Made by a program: the position numbers and the translations under genes. A stretch of 16,578 bases of DNA from Phoronis ovalis (taxonomy: Eukaryota > Phoronida > Phoronidae). The DNA is taken from NCBI GenBank assembly GCA_028565635.1, contig JAOXYB010078610.1:4284-20861 (forward strand), given 5' to 3'. The notes under the pieces are model-generated. The model had not been told where the DNA came from. It saw nothing but the letters and a program-made list of their open reading frames with translations, and did not search any database. Below, piece after piece: positions 1 through 7,733 of the stretch (position 1 is its first letter; each line of letters opens with the position of its first letter).

Positions 1-275
1 GAATTTGTCTGAAATCCCTTTATGGAAGCTTGTATGTAAGTGTCACTTGAATTTAACTGTGTGTATTCAAATACAACCATGACACTTTTTCGAAATTCAA
101 GCAATGAAGTTTTCGTACTCACCGTTAAGCCGCAATTTCCTACAGCCACGTTCAAGGTTATAACACCTGTATTATTGTTGACATCCGCACGACAAGAAGA
201 ATTTGTCTGAAATCCCTTTATGGAAGCTTGTATGTAAGTGTCACTTGAATTTAACTGTGTGTATTCAAATACAAC
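1..275. repeat. Partial tandem duplication of gene A ZP-N exon (1-77 = 199-275)
   Basis: Bases 1-77 are identical to 199-275, an offset of 198 bp. The repeated stretch is internal to the ZP-N coding exon. The unit would span the 3' three quarters of the exon plus about 45 bp of the following intron. The visible part of the second copy begins 45 bp past the exon donor and has no acceptor at its junction (77/78). It would not splice as an independent exon there. The left extent is cut by the window edge. Confidence 0.9.
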
Positions 276-325
276 GGCATCATCTGCGCTAGAACTTACA
301 TTGTCGTTAAGACACGAAAATGTAG
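123..325 (-). CDS. Gene A coding exon 3: ZP-N start
   Basis: The acceptor is TTTTCAG before CTACA (AG at 326-327). The donor is GTGAGT just below 123. The first two bases complete an Ala codon begun by the 37-nt exon, and 67 codons follow. Aligned with gene B exon 11854-12050, it shares the blocks SCLNDNV, ADD, EYT, CRAD and GVITLNV. It has two extra residues before GVITLNV. Confidence 0.88.
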
Positions 326-1420
326 CTGAAAAGAGAAAATGGTTGATAAAAATTAACCTGACAGGAGATCCAAAAATGCTAAAATAAACCTTTTTCTCAA
401 AAAGTATGTTCAAGCGATGCCATGGTTTCTGTGTTAACTCTTTAACATTCACGTAAGTAAAATTCTACTTTAAGTACTAATCGATCTTGAATTCGAATTT
501 ATACTCAACGAATTTCGTTTTATAAAATAATATCAATTTCAAACCATCTAGATTTGTTTTAAAGTCACGTGCTTCAGAATTTTAATCTGACTAAAGCTGG
601 TTCGGAAAAAATCATACCTCCGTTTGCGTTAAATACGTAGGTGCCCATCACAACCTAGAAGAAAGACCAAGTTATGAGATTAAGTGAACATTATACACCA
701 ATGCTCGCATTTATACACAAAGTGGGAGCTTTTACTTTCTATTAAAGTATATTTTACAAATTATAAAATTTTCTTCCTAAACGCTTCGTATTCAATTGTT
801 TAACTATTTCTTTAGAAATAACAGAATAAATCAAATAGGAATGTGAGCAGCCTGCTAAAAATATTATATTTTATAGTAAATTACGATATTCAATGATAGG
901 AAAAAATGCATTTGAAAAAACTTGTCAATTTAGATGTAACTATTTAATTATAATATTCGTTGAAATGTTTTATTACGCCACTAAACTATATACGGCTTAG
1001 ATATCAAAATCCCACCTACCACATCCCACAATGCATACAAAATAAACACTGCATGTAATACGTAGTCTGTATGTATTGCATTGTATATTGTTTCTATTAT
1101 GATTGAATTTGTGTTGTCACTACTTGTTTTGAGTAGATTTTGTTTGCCAAATATTGAATTTTTTAATTAAGCATTAATTAAAGTAATAATTTTCACTCGT
1201 AAAGTCTTGCAAATATAAACTGGCATAAGTTATAACAGTGCTACTAAAATACACCTAACTTAATTTTGGATTTTAATGTAGTTTAAAAGACATTTTTAAA
1301 AATTAGTATTTATTTATAATAATAGATTAATCGAAACAAATTTTTTTTATAGAAAATGTCTTGATGTTTGCATACCTGCACAATGCCGAAAGCAACTGCC
1401 AATACCGCAACTACCTTCAT
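123..1420 (-). CDS. ZP-domain protein, gene A, 5' part (3 coding exons; continues past left edge)
   Basis: Spliced coding segments read right to left: 1376-1420 (45 nt, starts ATG), 618-654 (37 nt) and 123-325 (203 nt), phases 0 and 1, ending in phase 0. They give 95 residues: a signal peptide starting MKVVAVLAVAFGIVQ and ending near VVMG, then the first part of a ZP-N domain with cysteines at about 32, 72 and 92 (SCLNDNV, SSCRAD, GNCGL). Several N-X-S/T sites are visible. The start is the first ATG after a splice acceptor, and the hydrophobic leader matches gene B (12 of 15 residues). Family knowledge: ZP modules polymerise into extracellular filaments. The fourth ZP-N cysteine, ZP-C, cleavage site and any membrane anchor would lie beyond position 1. 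The exon's 3' end is repeated at 1-77, so the downstream structure may be disturbed. Assignment to the family is firm; the biological role is unknown. Confidence 0.85.
618..654 (-). CDS. Gene A coding exon 2 (37 nt)
   Basis: This exon lies between TTTCTTCTAG and GTATGA and encodes VVMGTYVFNANG plus one base. It has the same length, phases and position as gene B exon 12955-12991. It carries the end of the signal peptide and the start of the mature chain. The intron just past the donor is also conserved with gene B (594-617 against 12930-12954). Confidence 0.85.
655..1375 (-). other. Gene A intron, no further feature
   Basis: This is very AT-rich DNA with splice signals at both ends. An imperfect inverted repeat with GCATAC/GTATGT arms lies around 1028-1085. 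No exon-like open segment was seen. Confidence 0.6.
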
Positions 1421-1424
1421 GTTT
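1376..1424 (-). CDS. Gene A exon with start codon and signal peptide
   Basis: The acceptor CTTGCTGTTTTAG is followed by only four untranslated bases and then ATG (1418-1420). Fifteen codons follow, ending in CAG before donor GTATGC. The leader has a Lys followed by a continuous hydrophobic run, typical of a secretory signal. Confidence 0.85.
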
Positions 1425-1753
1425 CTAAAACAGCAAGTGAATCAGATATTTAAGTTATAAAGTGCGCCAAGCGTAAATATAAAATGTAGAAATTATATTA
1501 AGATAATTTAATAATCTGAGACTTTTAATAAAGCTGGTTTTATTAGTCCCAGTGAGTGCACAGACATTTTGATTTAATACAATAATTTTATACACGATGT
1601 TCAACTGCGTAAAAGCGCTCTGCTAAATGTGTCCCTAAATATTTTATACAACTAATCACTTGCATTCTTAATCAGCACTACAAATAATACATTGTTGAAA
1701 TTGTAATACAAATCACAGCCATTACCTTTTAAAAATTCAAACTTTATTTTTAC

Positions 1754-1810
1754 CTGTCGTTTTGGGGTTGCAAGAGAGATACTTCTTGCTTCTCAATTAG
1801 CTGGAAATAT
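1754..1810 (-). other. Gene A non-coding first exon (5' end approximate)
   Basis: The sequence upstream of donor CGACAG/GTAAAA aligns with the block upstream of donor CTACAG/GTGAAG at 14499 of gene B. Both contain AATTTACCA, TTTCCAGCTA and GTGAGAAG/TTGAGAAG-type matches. The 5' boundary is set about 30 bp from the TATA-like element and is only an estimate. Confidence 0.55.
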
Positions 1811-1837
1811 CTAGCAAATTTTGGTAAATTCCTATCT

Positions 1838-1930
1838 GATATACTGTACGCCACAGTGTTTGTTACGTGTTTTCTGGGACCCAATTGGACGATAGGATCA
1901 CGTGTGAATTAGATTTACATTTGATTGGTT
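1838..1930 (-). promoter_or_regulatory. Gene A promoter: CCAAT, E-box, TATA-like
   Basis: Read on the minus strand there is a CCAAT box (ACCAATCA, core 1924-1928), then CACGTG (1899-1904), a second CCAAT (1884-1888), GAAAACAC and a TATA-like TATATC (1838-1843). The first CCAAT, CACGTG and GAAAACAC recur in the same order upstream of gene B; the second CCAAT appears there only as CAATTGG-like sequence. The spacing between CCAAT and E-box is 20 bp here and 19 bp in gene B. Conservation between paralogues while flanking DNA has diverged argues for function. CACGTG is a bHLH-ZIP class site; the actual factor is unknown. Confidence 0.6.
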
Positions 1931-3088
1931 CAGTTAAAACCTGTCTGCATGCATGCCAATCAGAAATATGATTTGGAATATTGTAACGGCAAAAAAAGCC
2001 CGAATAATTAAGTACTGTAGGCTGATCTTATAAAGACGTTCGTTTGGACTGACGGGAGTACGAATATCATAACAAGACATTCAGATTTATATCGAGGTTT
2101 ATACATTTTTTGAAATTAGATCAAAAAAATAATTAATTAATGTAACACACTCGTAACCTATATATGTATACTGTTTCAATGTCCTAAGGTCTGTGCTGAA
2201 CAAACGACATCTACGAACTTGATTCGTACATTTGGCAAATTATCCTTGCGGACGAATTGGTTGAATGGTAACCGATTTGTATCCTAATGGATATATGTTT
2301 TAAGTAGATGAATATCAGGGTTTGTAGTGATAAATTGTCTGGCTGGGCATGCATTAATGAAGTATCATGATGGGAGTCAATATCAGGAAGACCATTTAAT
2401 AAGTTCTAATATACTATGTAAAAGCGTGTTTAGCGTAGAGCCTCTGGTCATGAGCCCAAAAGTATCCAGCATGCCGCGATTTGTGAATGAATGGCGCCAC
2501 TGAGCGGAAAAAAGTCGATATCGTTCATTTCTAAATCGCTACATCACACGCTTTGCTTCTCAACCAATGGCAATACCAAGTGCAAGCAAATAGTCCATTA
2601 TAAACTAGATGTCATTGCACACGTGTATATTTATCACCAAATGTTTTTCTGGACATATATCTCAAGTTAGCTATTCGAAAATGTATCGTTTTCACATGTC
2701 CAAAGTTGCAACACCATTATTTATACTTAAGAAAACGTATATATAAAAATCTTGATTTTTTCTTTTTCAATATTATAATTATCTGTTTACTTGCAAGAAT
2801 GTTCAGTTTTAAAAATAAAATTATTATTTCCTTTTTAGGATACAGTTTATTTCAGCTTATGTCAAATGTACCAAGCTGATAACAAGCCGAACATCTGCTG
2901 AAGCATTCATACAGTATTCACAACAAAGTACATTTTTAAATAAAATGTTCATAAATTATAATACCATGTTACTGATTTTTTTTTGTTCATTCATAAAGTG
3001 TATGCTTTAATTAGGTCATGTTAATCAATCTAAGTTTAATTTTTATTTTTAGCCAACTACTTTGCTCTGTCATAGATATCTAACTAGC

Positions 3089-3223
3089 ATGAAGTGCAGC
3101 ACCAGCTTTGCTATTTCTAACGAATGTTACAGTGGCTGGGAGGTCTGTTGCAATCAATCTACTGTTTCACGTTCTGAGATATCTGCTGCACCAAAAACTG
3201 TTCCATTGTTGAACAGTATTTAG
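3089..3223 (+). other. Weak small Cys-containing ORF (44 codons)
   Basis: The ATG at 3089 opens 44 codons with four cysteines in the first 25 residues (KCSTS, NECYS, EVCCN), ending TAG. The frame is open back to an acceptor-like TTTTTATTTTTAG at about 3052. No signal peptide, downstream partner exon or recognised family was found, and a second plus frame is open over the same interval. It may be chance or a fossil exon. Confidence 0.15.
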
Positions 3224-3487
3224 GAAGCTAGAAGTTCTACTGGCAATATTGATATATTTGAGTTGCTCGTACATGTAGTTATTGAAAACGGCTTTTTATT
3301 GCTTTTTAGTTTTGCACATACTATTTTATTAACATGGTTGTTTTAAAATATTGAGTTAGCAGCCATAACCTCCACTCTAGTGGCATATTTGAGCATATTT
3401 TCTCCTTTCTTTTTCTTATCTTTATAAAAAGTGGAACAAATGAAACAACAAGAACGTGGCCTAACAACTAATTTACTGAAAGTACAT

Positions 3488-3658
3488 TTGGCATATAAGG
3501 ACACAATTGATTTTCACACCTACTTCTGTAGTAATTTCATGTACCTTAAATCGTAATAAACAAATCCCAAAAAATTAACGAAGGAAAATACCTGAGAGAA
3601 CTGACATTATTATGTATCCTACTTCCAGGTAATTTTTCGTACAGGCATGACCACCAAC
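3488..3658 (+). repeat. Dispersed repeat, copy 1
   Basis: About 170 bp that match the reverse complement of 10456-10636. Shared blocks include TAGTAATTTCATGTA, ACAATTGATTTTC, TAATTTTTCGT and AGGCATGACCACCAA. The two copies differ by scattered substitutions and small indels. No terminal repeats or coding capacity were seen, so it may be a non-autonomous element. Confidence 0.75.
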
Positions 3659-4572
3659 ATTTTTGCTATTCAACTTTATGTAGACTATCCTCCGGAGAAA
3701 TGCTACCTAACTAAAACAGACAAAATGCATATGTTTGCCCTAGCACAGCTCAGTAATATATTAGTTTCAATCTCTTGCACAATGATTTCCCTTTCAAACA
3801 AAAACAACTAAGCCAGCGCCAAAGAGGACAAAAGAAACAAATCATAAATTTAGGTTTTTACAATTCTTTCAGCCAACCACTGCGGTTACGCCAATTGTGA
3901 CTTTATGCCACTTAGGCAAGTTTTTACAAAATATACTTGTATAGAGAGTTAAAAACATATTTTGAGGAAACTATTTTAAAACAACAAACACTATTTTTTG
4001 TAATAATAGCTATTTTTGAGATCCCATATTTTGAGAAGAGTGTTTTTTTTTACTTTTGGCATAAAATCAGCTTTCTGCAGTTTTTTTAGGCTAATTTTAT
4101 TTGGTTTGATTTTTCGTGATAATGTAAACTGTAAAACTGGGTTCGTGGAAATGCTTCTATTCAGATGACATAAGCATGAAATTTATATTAATAAAAACTA
4201 ACGACAAACTAACTTTCCCTTATATATATTATAAAAAACTGGTATGTTAAACTATCTTAAGTATTTATACTACAAAAGGCAGCAACATTTATTAGTTTAA
4301 AAATATGAACTCTAGAAGAAAAACGTGCAGTGAACAAGGAAATGGAAAATACCACAACACGAGAGAAGGCTATGTAAGCGTCCTTGAAGTTTTTTTAAGT
4401 CACGTTTCCGTTGATTAGTTAAAAAATATAGGTCAGATAACTGTCACTATCGAACATGTTCTAAAACATCATCGCTGTTAAAATACCTTGACATATACAG
4501 ATTTCATATTTATAGATCCAATATTATTACCTCAGACACGTACTTGGCTTTTCCATTTTCTTTGCAATTGTA

Positions 4573-4619
4573 TAATGACTTCACGCCCCCCCCCCCCCTC
4601 ACAAACAGCCAAGTCATTA
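4573..4619. repeat. C13 tract flanked by 9-bp inverted repeat
   Basis: TAATGACTT (4573-4581) and AAGTCATTA (4611-4619) are perfect inverted arms around a run of 13 C (4586-4598). Confidence 0.8.
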
Positions 4620-5160
4620 CGACGGGATATATAAGTCTCTTCATTTCAAATTAATCATGTTATGCAATAGGGACACTTCAAACTGTTGTCGATCATGAAT
4701 GGTGCATAAACTTAAAATATTTTGAAAGTAACCTTCCAGTTATCTATCCAAATTAAAAAAAAGAGTAGAAAAATTTAATTGTAAACACTAAGATAACGCA
4801 AGACCAGGGATGTACGGTTCCCCGAGGTATTATTTCTTTGTGATATGGATGTTCCTTCTCTGCTGCATATCAGTATTCCAATATAAGAAGACCTGATTTC
4901 AAAATTGTAATGATGTCAGGGTTATTTCTTTGCTTTTACCATTAAGTACATGTTAAAATTACAAAACACCCGAAATTAAAAACGAGAAAATACATAATAT
5001 TAATAAACCGGCACTTTACTGTAGTGTCAGCAAAGCCTCGTGCAATGGTGTACCTATGCTATCAGCAGTATTCTGTATTTCTGAGCATCAGTTCATCGTG
5101 TACCGTGTACGAGCGCCATCTACCTGAAAACCCGCTTAGTCCCATCTCTATCCAGACCAT

Positions 5161-5237
5161 TATAAATACTTAAAGGTCACATGGTCTCACTAACAACGGA
5201 GACGCTCAGCTAGATCAGTGGTATGCTGATCTAGCTG
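5161..5237 (+). other. TATA-like box followed by 12-bp perfect hairpin
   Basis: TATAAATA at 5161-5168 is followed about 38 bp later by CAGCTAGATCAG, a 7-nt loop and CTGATCTAGCTG (5207-5218 and 5226-5237). The stem is perfect. The left arm vaguely resembles a tRNA A box, but no B box or cloverleaf follows. It could be a small structured RNA with its own TATA element, or chance. Confidence 0.35.
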
Positions 5238-6277
5238 TTGTGTATAAGCCGAGACAATAGGCAACATTAGAAGTTATGCCTTTTGAAAGTATGTACAGAA
5301 ACATTAATGTATTAAGTATTTGAATAACTGGGCGCTATGGAGAATTACATCAAAAATGTTATTTTTGAAGTTAATTCACAATAATGCCACGGTACTCGAA
5401 CACTAATTGTAAATGTTTACAGGTTTAAGTATACCAAAATGATCTAATACATCCCGGATTGTAGGCCTGGAAGGACAAAAATGCTACAAACAATATCCGG
5501 GAAGTTTGTTTTCAGAATTGTTGAGTATCTTTAACATCTGCCGCACTCAAAATTACAGGGACCCTGTTGTTAACTTGCACTAACGCATGTGTTCCATCGT
5601 AACCTTATTTAGTCAACTAAATTAAAACACATCATTTTTCGCGAGGCGTCCAATCGTAACCATTGTTACTACTGTATAGGCTGAATATAGATCAGGCAGG
5701 CATATTAATTAGCATTTTTTCTCGTTTCCTTTTCTTTTAGCTCCTGAGCAGCCATGTGGGAACATTTCTGTTTGAAAGTGGGCATAATTTAGCACAAAGT
5801 CAAAGAAATCACAATTTGAAAATGTCATTTTTTATCAAAAATTGAGTGAATTATATCCAAGCCTAGCAATTCAACACACCCAGTTTCTGTGTATTTCTCA
5901 CTAATTCCACCTAGTGATCTGTTGTTAGAGGTCACACAAAAGTTAATTGGCTAAGACTGCGTGAAAAATCGGGAGTAGGCATGAGACGTGATTATCTTTA
6001 TTATGACTAAATAAAGTTACTCTATTTACTAGAAGACAATGGGAAAATCAATTGTATCCTTATGCCAGAAGGTTGGTCATCTATCTCAAGCATATACAGT
6101 AATATTGTTTTTACTAGTAGTGACGAAATTTAACAGAAAAACAAATTAATACAAAATAAGAGAAATATAATTATATTTATCGTAGAAAGTACAAACAGTA
6201 ATTATAAAAATATATAAAAACATTCAATGTTGCGAAATATGCGTACCGGTTTAAAGACACGTTCCTACACGCAAGAA

Positions 6278-6341
6278 ACTGTCAAGGAGTACAAAAAAAA
6301 CTATCAAGAAGTACAAAAAAAACTGTCAAGAAGTACAAAAT
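6278..6341 (+). repeat. 22-bp tandem repeat, about 2.9 copies
   Basis: The unit ACTGTCAAGAAGTACAAAAA(AA) repeats at 6278, 6300 and 6322, with single substitutions between copies. It is a minisatellite-like tract. Confidence 0.85.
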
Positions 6342-6704
6342 GTTCAAACTTTTAAAAGCATTATCACATCTAATTATTCCAGAGTAAAAGTTTCCGAATC
6401 ACAAGTAACTAAGCAAAATTCTAAGAAAATTCGGATTCATATTTATAAGTTGGTTCACGCCAGCTATGAATATTTTTCTACTAAAACAAAGTGAGTATCT
6501 ACAAAATCAATCCATCAGAACGAGCAGAATGTCATCCAAGATACAGGATGTAAACGGACAATAAAGATGCAAAGGACAAATCAAGGTGCAAATGTAGATA
6601 AAATATTAAAAAAATATGACACTAAAATGCAATATGCTGTACAGTAAATACTATACTTGGCGACGAAGAAAAAAGTGGCAATGAAATGTAGCAGATAGAT
6701 ATCG

Positions 6705-6812
6705 TTAGATGTCACCACCTCCCTCATCAAACCTAGTGACAGGAACATTGTTCAAGTCCCTATAACAGGCATTTCCACCAGCCGTGCCAAGTACAACATC
6801 TACTGCAAGCAT
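6705..6812 (-). other. Orphan exon-like minus-strand frame (35 codons)
   Basis: This is a locally GC-richer block with an open minus frame from ATG (6810-6812) to TAA (6705-6707). It reads VVLGTAGGNACYRD, then NNVPVTRFDEGGGDI. An acceptor-like GCTTGCAG lies just inside the frame. It lies downstream of the gene B stop and has no visible partner exons. It may be the terminal scrap of an unrelated gene or mobile element. No family is claimed. Confidence 0.2.
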
Positions 6813-7530
6813 CACTTATACCATCTGGTGAAAATAAATTTCCGAATATACACATCCGAGTAAATGTGGAAGTTTACATCATCAGTGCTTGCGCAACTGG
6901 GTCATTCCTCCCAAAACTTATTTTAAAAATGTCTTTTCAATAGATACGCATATAAACAGAGACGTAGTGATGTCAACACTTCATAGTTAATTATAACTCC
7001 TGCCTATTAAACAAAGTATATTTTATCATTTTGCAGGCAGTACAGTAGAACATCTCGGTAGATGAGGAAATCTATTTATACATATTAAATTTTGAGGCTT
7101 GTAGAGTATCAATGCATGTACAGTGTATACATACAAATTATCGTTAAACTATATAATCACAGAATGGTTAAACTGTGCTAAAGGGTTGTATTATGGATGC
7201 ATGCTTAGAATTACGCAAATATTGAAAAGATTATCATAGTGAATTAAAATGCATTATAGGACTCATGTAATCTTAGAGCACATAGAATAAATCAGATTGT
7301 TCTACTAATCTTTGCTATTGTTGTGTAAATCATCGAATGAATAGTGTGATAAAACAGAACATGCTAACAGCATTTGCATCACTTTTTTTTGCTGTAAGTA
7401 CACATTATAACAGGATCTCAATAAAGATTCTGAAACGTGGTAGGTATACAAACGACTATATAACCAGTAAGAAAGGAATTTTTACGAGTTCTATGAAGTC
7501 CATTTTTCCAAAATGCATTACTATGATAAT

Positions 7531-7733
7531 TTAAAATGCTGCATTATCTTCTCCTTTTTCCCCACTGCGCACATGACGCTTTCTCATGCACACAAACATT
7601 GTGCTTCCCATACTGACCACCAGAAGAACAGCCAATATGGCGATGACAGCAATGAAGGCGGTATTGTACATGTAAATGTGGTCTGGTTTGCATTCAGCTG
7701 GTGAATTCGGTTCATTTCTAACAGGAGTGGGAA
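7531..7733 (-). CDS. Gene B last coding exon: transmembrane helix and tail
   Basis: The acceptor is TTTCTTTTAG. It encodes a short stalk with Cys 337, a hydrophobic helix (AFIAVIAILAVLLVV then SMGSTMFVC), a basic stop-transfer MRKRH and a tail ending DNAAF before TAA at 7531-7533. Confidence 0.9.

Larger units (their letters stand above)
1931..7530. other. Intergenic region between gene A promoter and gene B 3' end
   Basis: These 5.6 kb have no supported gene on either strand. They contain a dispersed repeat (3488-3658), a poly-C tract in an inverted repeat (4573-4619), a TATA-plus-hairpin element (5161-5237), a 22-bp tandem repeat (6278-6341) and two weak orphan frames (3089-3223 and 6705-6812). 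The right end must hold the 3' UTR of gene B. No AATAAA on the minus strand was found in the first 500 bp after the stop; a TATAAA variant sits at 7075-7080. The remainder is AT-rich sequence in which I see nothing. Confidence 0.6.

Noticed and set aside
1028-1085. Imperfect inverted repeat with GCATAC/GTATGT arms.
   Set aside because: The arms align only with several gaps and fall within the range expected for AT-rich intron sequence.
5200-5260. Possible tRNA or tRNA-derived element (A-box-like CTCAGCTAGATCAGTGG).
   Set aside because: No B box and no cloverleaf can be drawn; the perfect hairpin accounts for the pattern.
7337-7704. Two plus-strand open frames.
   Set aside because: They lie opposite the last exon and the 3' flank of gene B and show no domain, signal or splice context.
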